The translations under genes were made by a program, and so were the position numbers. DNA of 34,789 nt from an uncultured Treponema sp. (GTDB taxonomy: Bacteria; Spirochaetota; Spirochaetia; Treponematales; Treponemataceae). Under the pieces are notes generated by a model, which was given only the letters and a program-made list of their open reading frames with translations, was not told where the DNA came from and made no database searches. Shown piece after piece: positions 13,533 to 21,253 of the stretch. Where the stretch lies: contig NZ_CAMHSK010000032.1 in assembly GCF_946187725.1 (NCBI RefSeq), forward strand, positions 1 to 34,789, in the 5' to 3' direction. The stretch's first letter is position 1. Every line of letters begins with the position of its first letter.

Positions 13533-14711
13533 TTACCGGGCCGCATCGAAGATTTTTCGCATGTCTTCTTCGTAAAGAACTTTTGCGCTTCCGACTTTGC
13601 CGCCGGTGGCAACAGCACATTTTTTTGCAAGTTCCGTGATTTGCTCGTCGGTCGCGTTGATTCCGAGTTCGCGAAGGTTTACAGGCATGTTGATTTCGCG
13701 GTAGAAGTTTTCCATTGCTTCAATTCCTTTGAGGGCAATTTCTTCATCAGAGCCGCTATTCTCGACATCCCATACTTTGAGCGCGAACTTTTTAAATCGT
13801 GCAAGGCAGTCTTTATAAACATATCTTGCCCAGGTTCCCCAAAGGGCGGCAAGACCTGCACCGTGCGCAACATCAAACATTCCGCCGAGTTCGTGCTCAA
13901 GACGGTGCGTTGCAAAATCGTTACCACCGTTACCAAGTCCGGTCAAATCATTATGGCTCAGACTTCCAGCCCACATGATTTCAGCACGGGCATCATAATC
14001 ATTCGGATTCTTCAATAAAATCCTTGTGTTTTCGATAACCGTGCGCATGAGACTTTCGGCAATTCCGTCTGTAATCTGCATGTTTGTACTGCCTGTGAAG
14101 TAGCGTTCCATTGTATGCATCAGAATGTCTGTGGAACCGCACATGGTCTGGTAGGTTGGGAGCGTCATTGTAAGCTCAGGGTTCATAATCGCAAATTTTG
14201 GACGGCATGTGTCGGAATTGCTTCCGCGTTTTTTCCATCCGTCTTCATTTGTGATTACCGCACTGTTGCTCATTTCACTTCCGCTGGCCGCAATCGTGAG
14301 AACGACACCGATTGGAAGACACTTTTTGGGGGAATTCTTTTTTTCAAAAATATCCCAGACATCGAAATCGTTTGTTGCTCCGTAACCGGTTGCTTTTGCA
14401 CTGTCGATTACAGAACCGCCACCTACTGCCAGAATAAAATCTACGCTTTCTTTTTTGCAGAGCGCGATTCCTTCACGAACGAGCGTGAGCCGTGGATTTG
14501 GAACGACTCCGCCAAGTTCGATGTATGAAATGCCAGCCTCATCAAGAGATTTTTTTACGCGGTCAAGGAGCCCCGTTTTTTTGACACTCCCGCTTCCATA
14601 GTGAATCAGGACTTTTTTGCAGTTTTGAGAAGCAACAAGCGAGCCAACCTGTGACTCAGTGCCTTTTCCAAAGACGACTTTTGTAGGTGCATAGAAAGTA
14701 AAATTATTCAT
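13533..14711 (-). CDS. Iron-containing alcohol dehydrogenase (NAD(P)H-dependent butanol dehydrogenase type)
   Basis: A 392-residue group III alcohol dehydrogenase that interconverts aldehydes and alcohols during fermentation. It starts with MNNFTFYAPTKVVFGKG. The dinucleotide site is AVGGGSVIDSAKA near residue 95, and the metal-binding acidic/His positions are in DILMHTMERYF, THRLEHELGG and DVAHGAGLA. Length and motifs match BdhA/YqhD-like enzymes; the cofactor is not certain from sequence. The ATG at 14711 has AAAGGAG seven bases upstream. It follows fprA on the same strand at 27 bp and may share its transcript, giving a redox-linked pair. Confidence 0.92.
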   Translation of the reverse strand: MNNFTFYAPTKVVFGKGTESQVGSLVASQNCKKVLIHYGSGSVKKTGLLDRVKKSLDEAGISYIELGGVVPNPRLTLVREGIALCKKESVDFILAVGGGSVIDSAKATGYGATNDFDVWDIFEKKNSPKKCLPIGVVLTIAASGSEMSNSAVITNEDGWKKRGSNSDTCRPKFAIMNPELTMTLPTYQTMCGSTDILMHTMERYFTGSTNMQITDGIAESLMRTVIENTRILLKNPNDYDARAEIMWAGSLSHNDLTGLGNGGNDFATHRLEHELGGMFDVAHGAGLAALWGTWARYVYKDCLARFKKFALKVWDVENSGSDEEIALKGIEAMENFYREINMPVNLRELGINATDEQITELAKKCAVATGGKVGSAKVLYEEDMRKIFDAAR

Positions 14712-14738
14712 CCGGAACTCCTTTATTTGATGATTCTG

Positions 14739-15902
14739 TTATTTAAGAATTTCTTCCGCAAGTTTTTCAAGCTGTGCGTTTGTTTCTTCGTTCATGGCAA
14801 TCTTTATGGTTGCTTTTGATTCGCAGAATGTGAGGTTTTTGCATGACTCAAACATTGTGGCCATGTTTTTTGCTGCCATCGGTGCCCAGCTTCCGTTTTC
14901 GATAAAGCCGATTTTACGGTTCTGATAGCCGCGCTCTGTTAGATGTTCGATGAATTCACGCATAATCGGGAAAACACTGCCGTTATAAGTTGTTGTTGCA
15001 AGGACGAGTTTTCCGTAGCGGAATGCATCTTCAACACATTCATAAGTGTCTTCACGGGCAAGGTCAGAAATTGCGACTTTTGGACAGCCTTTTACCTTTA
15101 AGATTTCAGCGAACTTTTCTGCAGCCTGCTTTGTGTTGCCGTAGACTGAAGTGTATAGAACGCATACACCTTCAGTTTCGACTCCATAGCTTGACCAGAT
15201 ATCGTACAGGCGGAGTGATTCTTTTGCATCATCGCCTGAGAGAACAGGACCGTGCAATGGAGCGAGTGTGTTGATTTCGAGGGCCGCTGCTTTTTTGAGA
15301 ACAGCCTGAACATTTGCACCGAATTTTCCGACGATTCCAAAGTAATAACGGCGTGCCTCACAAGCCCAGCCTTCCGGGTCGTCATAGTCATTTGCACCGA
15401 ATTTACCGAAGGCATCGGCTGAGAAAAGAACTTTTTCGCTTGATTCATAGGTGAAAATAACTTCTGGCCAGTGAACATTTGGAGCTGCGATGAAGTTAAG
15501 AGTGTGTTTTCCGAGTTCAAGTTTGCTTCCTTCGGCCACTACAAGCTGTCTGTCTGCAAAATCAGTGCCGAAATAGCTTTTCATCATGACGAAAGCCATT
15601 TTTGAAGAAACAATTTTTGCCTCCGGGTAAGATTCAGCGAATTTTTTGATGTTGGCAGAGTGATCCATTTCCATGTGCTGAACGACGAGGTAATCGGGCT
15701 TGCGGTCTGAGAGTTCATTTTTGAGATTTGAGAGCCACTGTTCGCCGAAATGTGCGTCAACTGAATCCATTACGGCGATTTTTTCATCAATAATGATGTA
15801 GGAATTGTAAGCCATTCCGTTTGGCACATCGAACTGGCCTTCAAAAAGGTCGATTTCGTGGTCGTCTACGCCAATGTATTTGATTGAATCTGTAATTTTC
15901 AT
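14739..15902 (-). CDS. fprA: A-type flavoprotein FprA (oxygen/nitric oxide reductase)
   Basis: A 387-residue cytoplasmic flavo-diiron protein that reduces O2 to water, or NO to N2O, protecting anaerobes. The N-terminal metallo-beta-lactamase-like domain has the diiron ligands in VQHMEMDHSANI, PNVHWPEV, SADAFG and LHGPVLSG. The C-terminal flavodoxin domain, from about residue 245, binds FMN through VLYTSVYGNTKQAAE. No rubredoxin or NADH-oxidoreductase domain is fused, so an external electron donor is needed. The ATG at 15902 follows GGAG at eight bases; a longer frame to 15986 has no support. A TATAAT promoter lies at 15933. Confidence 0.93.
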   Translation of the reverse strand: MKITDSIKYIGVDDHEIDLFEGQFDVPNGMAYNSYIIIDEKIAVMDSVDAHFGEQWLSNLKNELSDRKPDYLVVQHMEMDHSANIKKFAESYPEAKIVSSKMAFVMMKSYFGTDFADRQLVVAEGSKLELGKHTLNFIAAPNVHWPEVIFTYESSEKVLFSADAFGKFGANDYDDPEGWACEARRYYFGIVGKFGANVQAVLKKAAALEINTLAPLHGPVLSGDDAKESLRLYDIWSSYGVETEGVCVLYTSVYGNTKQAAEKFAEILKVKGCPKVAISDLAREDTYECVEDAFRYGKLVLATTTYNGSVFPIMREFIEHLTERGYQNRKIGFIENGSWAPMAAKNMATMFESCKNLTFCESKATIKIAMNEETNAQLEKLAEEILK

Positions 15903-15932
15903 GTGTTTTCTCCAGGATATTAAGATGCAGAT

Positions 15933-15960
15933 ATTATAGCACAGTTTTTCCGAAACGCAA
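15933..15960 (-). promoter_or_regulatory. Promoter of fprA
   Basis: On the minus strand a perfect TATAAT (15933-15938) is paired with a weak TTGCGT (15955-15960) at 16 bp. Confidence 0.5.
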
Positions 15961-15972
15961 TTTAGAAGTGCA

Positions 15973-16064
15973 AGGGATTGTAGCACCGCCGTCAGGCGTA
16001 CCGCTTGCGGTATGTAGCGAACAGCGGAAGTGCGGAAAGCCCGACGGCGTAAGCCGGTGCACCC
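15973..16064 (+). repeat. Intergenic GC-rich repeat, copy A
   Basis: This copy begins GGGATTGTAGC and ends GCCGGTGCACCC. The core AGCGGAAGTGCGGAA (16023-16037) recurs in copy B on the other strand, and a looser version is found in copy C. The ends pair (GCACCGCCGTC at 15983-15993 with GACGGCG at 16043-16049 and GGTGC at 16056-16060), and an internal CCGC-TT-GCGG hairpin lies at 16001-16010. It lies between the divergent fprA and ilvE promoters. Confidence 0.7.
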
Positions 16065-16069
16065 AAATA

Positions 16070-16098
16070 TTGAAAAAGCCTTTAATTAGTGATATTCT
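16070..16098 (+). promoter_or_regulatory. Promoter of ilvE
   Basis: TTGAAA (16070-16075) and TATTCT (16093-16098) have a 17-bp spacer. The ATG is 36 bp downstream, with AGAGG before it. Confidence 0.55.
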
Positions 16099-16134
16099 TA
16101 TTTCATCTTTACTTGTTAAACAGAGGTAAAAATT

Positions 16135-17157
16135 ATGGCTAAGGATTTGGACTGGGCAAATTTGCCTTTCGGTTACATGGAAACCACAAAAAGTTTCGTT
16201 GCAAATTACAAAAACGGTGCTTGGGACGAAGGAAGACTCACAAGCGACCACTCAATTACAATTTCAGAATGTGCGGGCGTCTTGCAGTATGCTCAGACTT
16301 GTTTTGAAGGCTTGAAAGCATACACTACAGCAGACGGAAAAATCGTCACATTCCGTCCAGATTTGAATGCAGACCGCATGAAGGACAGCTGTGAGCGTCT
16401 TGAAATGCCTGTTTTCCCAAAAGACCGCTGGATCAAGGCTGTAATCGATACAATCAAGGCAAATATTGAATGGGTACCTCCGTTTGGAAGCGGAGCAACT
16501 TTGTACATCCGTCCATATATGTTCGGTTCAAGTGCCGTAATCGGTGTAAAACCTGCTGATGAATATCAGTTCCGAATTCTCGTTACTCCTGTAGGCCCAT
16601 ATTTCAAGGGTGGCGTAAAGCCAATCACAGTCCGCATTTCTGACCTTGACCGTGCGGCTCCTCATGGTACCGGTGACATCAAGGCCGGCTTGAACTATGC
16701 AATGAGCCTTCACAACATCGTTGACGCTCATAAAAACGGCTTTGCAGAAAACATGTACACAGATCCTGCAACACACACATATATCGAAGAAACTGGCGGT
16801 GCAAACATCCTCTTCGTTACAAAAGACGGCAAACTTGTTACTCCAAAATCAAACAGCATTTTGCCTTCTATCACACGCCGTTCACTTGTTCAGGTTGCAA
16901 AAGACTATCTGCACATTGAGGTTGAAGAACGACCTGTCAACAAAAACGAGCTCAAGGATTTCGTAGAAGTCGGTTTGTGCGGTACTGCTGCCGTAATCAG
17001 CCCAATCGGTTGCATCGATGATCACGGAACAAAAATCAATGTTCCAAGCGGCATGGATGAAATCGGTCCTGTCCTCAAAAAGCTCCGTGAAACACTCACC
17101 GGAATCCAGATGGGAACCGAAAAGGCTCCAGAAGGCTGGATTGTTGAAATCGCTTAA
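16135..17157 (+). CDS. ilvE: Branched-chain amino acid aminotransferase
   Basis: A 340-residue PLP-dependent fold-type IV aminotransferase catalysing the last step of Leu, Ile and Val synthesis, or the first step of their breakdown. The PLP lysine is in GDIKAGLNYAMS (Lys183). Substrate and cofactor motifs include LQYAQTCFEGLKAY, LYIRPYMFGSS, EETGGANILFV and EVGLCGTAAVISPIG. Length and motifs match the longer (type II) IlvE form. The ATG at 16135 has AGAGG upstream. It is a single-gene transcript with its own promoter and a strong terminator at 17193-17240. Confidence 0.95.
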   Translation: MAKDLDWANLPFGYMETTKSFVANYKNGAWDEGRLTSDHSITISECAGVLQYAQTCFEGLKAYTTADGKIVTFRPDLNADRMKDSCERLEMPVFPKDRWIKAVIDTIKANIEWVPPFGSGATLYIRPYMFGSSAVIGVKPADEYQFRILVTPVGPYFKGGVKPITVRISDLDRAAPHGTGDIKAGLNYAMSLHNIVDAHKNGFAENMYTDPATHTYIEETGGANILFVTKDGKLVTPKSNSILPSITRRSLVQVAKDYLHIEVEERPVNKNELKDFVEVGLCGTAAVISPIGCIDDHGTKINVPSGMDEIGPVLKKLRETLTGIQMGTEKAPEGWIVEIA

Positions 17158-17192
17158 TAGGGCGAATTTTTAGCTTTTTTAAAAGCAAAATG

Positions 17193-17240
17193 AGAGGGTA
17201 GGCTGGAATCCATGCTGATTCTGCCTCCCTCTATTTTTTT
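17193..17240. terminator. Bidirectional rho-independent terminator
   Basis: AGAGGGTAGGC (17193-17203) pairs with GCCTCCCTCT (17223-17232), with one bulge, and is followed by a run of seven T on the plus strand. The reverse strand has a weaker T-rich tail. It ends ilvE and probably the convergent methyltransferase gene, whose stop codon lies in the tail. Confidence 0.85.
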
Positions 17241-18025
17241 AGTACATCGACTGTGTGGGAGCTTGCTCCAAGCAAATCTGCGCGTTCACATACAGCCAGC
17301 TGATATTCGATGAAATGTTGGAAACTTTCTTCATCAAGGGCGTTCAGTTCCCGCCTCATATAATCGGCTGCACCGTCCGGGGCAAAAATTTTGATTCGAT
17401 TGAGCCCTGCCTTTTCGTTCAGCATGTTCATGTCTTCAAGTCTTGTGTAGCAGTACAAATCGTCATTTATGTTGGTGATTGTATGAAAATCTTTTGTCAA
17501 AGTTCCTTTTTGAAGCACTTCCTTGATTTTACCTTCGCGGAAACAATAGCTTAAAACCGCGTATTCATTCATCAGATATGCCACAAGGATAAAGCCATTC
17601 TTTTTTGTGACTCGTTTTGCTTCATTGAGGGCGGCAAGTCGGTCTTCATCAGAGTGAAGGTGATACATCGGCCCAAAAAGCAGCGTGACATCAAAGGATT
17701 CTGCTGGCAGAAAATGAAGGTCGCGGGCATCTCCCTGCCATGATTTTACATTTTCATGCTTGCCACGAAGAATTTCCAGATTATGTGCGACCAGTTCAAC
17801 TGCGGTAACATCAAAGCCTTCACGCGAAAGCGCCACTGAGTATCGCCCTGTTCCTGCCCCGACATCAAGAATCTTTATAGAAGAATTGTCATTTTGGCCT
17901 TGCCGGATTAACTCAATGCAGTCATGAATGTGCTTCATCGAGACGGTAAATTCAACAATTCCGTGGCGTGTGGTGAGCCGGTGATCTTCCTTGAATTTAT
18001 TGTAGTATTTTTCTAAAGGTGTCAT
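17231..18025 (-). CDS. Class I SAM-dependent methyltransferase, substrate unknown
   Basis: A 264-residue Rossmann-fold methyltransferase. Motif I is ILDVGAGTGRYSVAL near residue 52, the acidic residue of motif II is in VTAVELVAHN, motif III is WQGDARDLHFLP, and motif IV is DVTLLFGPMYHL. A C-terminal half of about 120 residues gives no substrate clue. The ATG at 18025 is one base after the prmC stop, with GGGAG upstream, so it is coupled to prmC. It may act on a small metabolite. The association with prmC alone does not make it a translation enzyme. Confidence 0.82.
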   Translation of the reverse strand: MTPLEKYYNKFKEDHRLTTRHGIVEFTVSMKHIHDCIELIRQGQNDNSSIKILDVGAGTGRYSVALSREGFDVTAVELVAHNLEILRGKHENVKSWQGDARDLHFLPAESFDVTLLFGPMYHLHSDEDRLAALNEAKRVTKKNGFILVAYLMNEYAVLSYCFREGKIKEVLQKGTLTKDFHTITNINDDLYCYTRLEDMNMLNEKAGLNRIKIFAPDGAADYMRRELNALDEESFQHFIEYQLAVCERADLLGASSHTVDVLKK

Positions 18026-18026
18026 G

Positions 18027-18977
18027 TTATTTTACTCCCACGACATCCCGCATCATCTCGTTCATGTCGTATTCGATTTTTACATTGCGGAAACCTGCAT
18101 TTTTGAAAAGAACGGCGGTTTCTTCTGCGTTGTATTCGCCGGTTTCCATAATCAGTACGCCGTTTCGGTTCAAGTGCTCATAACATTGCGGAACAAGCCT
18201 TCGGATTAGGGCAAGACCGTCATTTGTGTTCGAAAAATCACCAGATTCAGTAACATCCCCGTCAAGTGCCAGAAGAGGCTCGCTTCTTCCGTCTTTTAAA
18301 AGTTCGAGCGATTCTTGATGCGGAACATAAGGCGGATTAGTGACGATTAAATCAAAACTGTGAGGAATGTTTTCGAATAAATTGGACTGAATAAAGTGAA
18401 AATTTGCGGCATCAGTGCCATGACAAGAATTTTCGGCTCGCTCGTGCGGCGCATTTTCTTTTCCAAACAGTCTCTCTGCGTTTTTTTTCGCCACTGAAAG
18501 AGCTTTTTCACTTATATCTGCGCAAGTCAAACTTAATCGGTATTCATTTTTTGAATCCGTGCTGATTTTATTTGCAATCGAAAGTGCAACACAACCGCTG
18601 CCCGTGCACATATCGCATACCGTAGGAATTGTGCCGGGATTTGAACGAAATTTGTCATCGAGTGCGTCAATTGCAAGTTCCACAAGAAGTTCCGTGTCCG
18701 GCTTGGGAATCAGGACATCCGGCGTTACATAAAAATCCAGCCCGAAAAACTCTTTGTGACCAGTTATGTACGCAATCGGGAACCCTGTTTTTCTCCTGTC
18801 GATTGCCTTTGTGAATAAAGATTCCTGCTCGCTGGAAAGCTCAAAATCGCGATTTAAAAGAAGATGCGTTTTATCGAAGCCCGTAATGTGCTGTAAAATC
18901 ACTTCGGTATCAAGAGCCGGTGTCGGAGAAGAGGGAAGATTTGATTTTCCGTAAGATTTTGCCTGTTGAATCGTCAT
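18027..18977 (-). CDS. prmC: Release factor glutamine methyltransferase PrmC
   Basis: A 316-residue enzyme that methylates the GGQ glutamine of peptide chain release factors. The diagnostic catalytic motif LIVTNPPYVPHQE is present, together with PDVLIPKPDTELLVE and a SAM site at CDMCTGSGCVALSIANK. It is about 30 residues longer than usual because of an insertion between the SAM strands and NPPY (around FGKENAPHERAENSCHG). prfA, its frequent neighbour in other bacteria, is not next to it here. It lies between the GNAT gene (16 bp upstream) and the methyltransferase gene (one base downstream), on one transcript. Confidence 0.92.
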   Translation of the reverse strand: MTIQQAKSYGKSNLPSSPTPALDTEVILQHITGFDKTHLLLNRDFELSSEQESLFTKAIDRRKTGFPIAYITGHKEFFGLDFYVTPDVLIPKPDTELLVELAIDALDDKFRSNPGTIPTVCDMCTGSGCVALSIANKISTDSKNEYRLSLTCADISEKALSVAKKNAERLFGKENAPHERAENSCHGTDAANFHFIQSNLFENIPHSFDLIVTNPPYVPHQESLELLKDGRSEPLLALDGDVTESGDFSNTNDGLALIRRLVPQCYEHLNRNGVLIMETGEYNAEETAVLFKNAGFRNVKIEYDMNEMMRDVVGVK

Positions 18978-18993
18978 ATTTTTACAAAATCCT

Positions 18994-19512
18994 TTAACCG
19001 AGGAATTTTTCCATCCAAATCATGTCATACCATCGGTCGAATTTAAGGCCGCATCTGGTGAATTCCCCGCATTTTCGGAAGCCCAGATGAGAATGAAAGT
19101 GCTCGCTGTTATTTGTGAGATATTCGTCTTCTTTTTTTGTTGAAGCAATGCAGGCGTAGGCGTTTAAAATCCCGATTTTCTTGAGCCGATTTTCGAGTTC
19201 TTCATACAAAGCTCTGCCGTAGCCGTTCCCATGCGAGTTTTTGTCAAGATAGATGCTCAGTTCCGCGCAATGCTTGTATGCTGCCCGCTCATGAAAGGCA
19301 CTTGCGTACGCATATCCGACGATTTTACCGTCTTCGAGAATACAAAGATATGGAAAATTCTTTTTTATGCGTTCAATTCGGCCGGTGAATTCTTCGAGGC
19401 TCGGAACATCATATTCAAAAGAAATTGCCGTATTGAGAACATAATATGAGTAGATTTCAAGAAGCCGCTCTGCATCAGCAGAACTGACTTCCCGGATTTC
19501 ATAACGACACAT
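18994..19512 (-). CDS. GNAT N-acetyltransferase (phosphinothricin/MnaT-like)
   Basis: A 172-residue GNAT protein. It matches the Pat/MnaT group: YEIREVSSADAERLLEIYSY at the N-terminus, FPYLCILEDGKIVGYAYASA in the middle, an AELSIYLDKNSHGNGYGRAL acetyl-CoA site (GNGYG in place of the usual G-x-G-x-G/A), and a C-terminal HLGFRKCGEFTRCGLKFDRW. The family acetylates small amines such as methionine sulfoximine or phosphinothricin. The true substrate is unknown. The ATG at 19512 is preferred to one seven codons upstream because AGGAAG precedes it and the shorter product matches the family. It heads the prmC-methyltransferase transcript. Confidence 0.85.
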   Translation of the reverse strand: MCRYEIREVSSADAERLLEIYSYYVLNTAISFEYDVPSLEEFTGRIERIKKNFPYLCILEDGKIVGYAYASAFHERAAYKHCAELSIYLDKNSHGNGYGRALYEELENRLKKIGILNAYACIASTKKEDEYLTNNSEHFHSHLGFRKCGEFTRCGLKFDRWYDMIWMEKFLG

Positions 19513-19590
19513 TTCCAGCTTCTTCCTGCACATTCGAGATGATTTTCATGTGCGCATTATACCACAGTTGTGATTTTTAGTGTGGCAGTT

Positions 19591-21102
19591 TCAGCTTTTT
19601 GTTGGTGCCGGCCTGTGAATTCTCTTGTTTGAGGTGTTTATCGCTTCCTCTGGACAGACTAGTCTGCACAGGTGGCAGCCAACACATTTGCTTCCGTCCA
19701 GTTTTGGAACGCGGTTTTCAAATTTGATTGCCTGGTGACCGCCGTCGTTGCAGGAAATTACACATCTTCCGCATCCAATACATTTTTCGAGATTGAATGA
19801 CGGGAAAAGGATTGTGTCTCTTTCAAGAACATCTGTCGTATCGCTTACACTGTCTAATCCGGCGCCGATTAAGTCTTTGACGGACGCGATTCCCATTTGA
19901 GCCAGATAATAATTCAATCCGGCCTTGAGGTCTTCGACAATCCGATATCCGTACTGCATGACAGCCGTTGTGACTTGAATCGAACCCGAACCCATCAATA
20001 TGAATTCGAGTGCATCTCGCCAGGTTTCGACACCGCCCATTCCGCTTATATGAAGATTTTTGAGCTTAGGATTCTGAGCGACTTCCGAGATAAATCTGAG
20101 GGCAATTGGTTTTACGGCACTTCCGCTGTATCCGCCGATAGCCGATTTGCCTTTTACCGCCGGGGAAGAGACATATGTGTATGGACTGACACCGATGACA
20201 CTTTTAATCGTGTTGATTGCCGCAATTCCGTCTGCGCCGCCTCTTAATGCTGCTTCTGCCGCTGGACTCATTTTCGCGACATTTGGTGTGAGTTTTGCAA
20301 GCACTGGAATCGTAGTGCCTCGTTTTGCGGCACGCGTGTATTTTTCGACCAGCTCAGGAATTTGCCCGATATCAGAGCCGAGACCGTCTTTTTGCATGTT
20401 CGGGCATGAAAAATTGAGTTCGATTGCATTTGCTCCGTTTTCTTCACAGAGTTTCGCAAGCGATTCCCATTCTTCTTCGTCCTGCCCCATGATTGAGGCC
20501 AATATGAATTTTGTGGGATATTTTTCTTTTAAGCGCCGGAAAATTTCCATGTTTTCGGCAACGCTATGGTCAGAAAGTTGCTCGATATTTTTGAAACCAA
20601 TCAGGCTTCCGTTGTCACCTTTAATGGCCGAATATCGTGGGGAAGCCTCGTGAATGTCGAAGGAACATATTGTCTTAAAGCTGATTCCTGCCCAGCCTGC
20701 TTCAAAGGCACGCGCACACATGTCATAAGTAGACGCAACGACCGAAGATGAAAGAAGGAAGGGATTTTCAAGCGGGATTCCGCATATATCGCAGGCAAGG
20801 CGTTTTTCGTCTTCTGGAATGTCGATTTCAGTTTCTGGACACACTTCTTCGATTAAGCGCGAAATTACGGATTTGACAGGAACTTTGCCGGATTTAATGC
20901 AGGCTTTTTCGCATGGTGCATCACAGCTGGCGCAAGGACTTTCTTTTGGAAGTTTGATGGCTGCTATGTCCTGATTATCAAACCATACGCTTCGGATGGC
21001 CTTGGCGGGATCAAGTTTTGGACAGGCATTGCTGCATGGGGCATCTTTGCATAAAACGCACGAAATAATGTCTTTTCGACCGATATGGTTCTTCAGCATC
21101 AT
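19591..21102 (-). CDS. PreA-like dihydropyrimidine dehydrogenase with N-terminal iron-sulfur module
   Basis: A 503-residue protein. Residues about 95-420 form a dihydroorotate-dehydrogenase-like FMN barrel closely resembling PreA (ELNFSCPNM, LGSDIGQIPELVEKY, GGADGIAAINTIKS, IGGYSGSAVKPIALRFISE, VTTAVMQYGYRIVEDL). A C-terminal ferredoxin domain has two 4Fe-4S motifs (CIGCGRCVISC; CVGCHLCRLVC). Unusually, residues 15-68 carry two further four-Cys sets (C15-C18-C23-C27 and C57-C60-C64-C68) like the N-terminal domain of full-length dihydropyrimidine dehydrogenase or PreT. The FAD/NADPH domain that normally follows is missing. It may reduce uracil or thymine, or a related ring, using an external donor. 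AGGAGG precedes the ATG. Confidence 0.85.
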   Translation of the reverse strand: MMLKNHIGRKDIISCVLCKDAPCSNACPKLDPAKAIRSVWFDNQDIAAIKLPKESPCASCDAPCEKACIKSGKVPVKSVISRLIEEVCPETEIDIPEDEKRLACDICGIPLENPFLLSSSVVASTYDMCARAFEAGWAGISFKTICSFDIHEASPRYSAIKGDNGSLIGFKNIEQLSDHSVAENMEIFRRLKEKYPTKFILASIMGQDEEEWESLAKLCEENGANAIELNFSCPNMQKDGLGSDIGQIPELVEKYTRAAKRGTTIPVLAKLTPNVAKMSPAAEAALRGGADGIAAINTIKSVIGVSPYTYVSSPAVKGKSAIGGYSGSAVKPIALRFISEVAQNPKLKNLHISGMGGVETWRDALEFILMGSGSIQVTTAVMQYGYRIVEDLKAGLNYYLAQMGIASVKDLIGAGLDSVSDTTDVLERDTILFPSFNLEKCIGCGRCVISCNDGGHQAIKFENRVPKLDGSKCVGCHLCRLVCPEEAINTSNKRIHRPAPTKS

Positions 21103-21133
21103 AAGTTCAACCTCCTGAAAATCTTCTGCAATA

Positions 21134-21161
21134 AGTTTACACCCTTTTTTTTAATTTGCAA
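21134..21161 (-). promoter_or_regulatory. Weak candidate promoter for the PreA-like gene
   Basis: On the minus strand TTGCAA (21156-21161) and TAAACT (21134-21139) are 16 bp apart, about 30 bp upstream of the start codon. Confidence 0.35.
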
Positions 21162-21217
21162 AATTGATTTTCAGTGAATAATGAAAGTGCTGATTGATAA
21201 GTTTTGCTTTAAAATAG

Positions 21218-21249
21218 AACAGGGGATGCTTTGAAGTGCACCCCCTGTT
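21218..21249. terminator. Terminator of the transketolase gene
   Basis: AACAGGGGATGC (21218-21229) pairs with GCACCCCCTGTT (21238-21249), a 12-bp stem with one G-U pair. T-rich tails flank it on both strands. It lies just after the tkt stop on the minus strand. Confidence 0.85.
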
Positions 21250-21253
21250 TTAT

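Noticed and set aside
13465..13620. Longer binding-protein reading from 13620
   Set aside because: It runs across the promoter at 13474-13503 and would bury the signal peptide.
20147..20653. 168-residue plus-strand open frame
   Set aside because: It is antisense to the PreA-like gene, with no ribosome site or domain.
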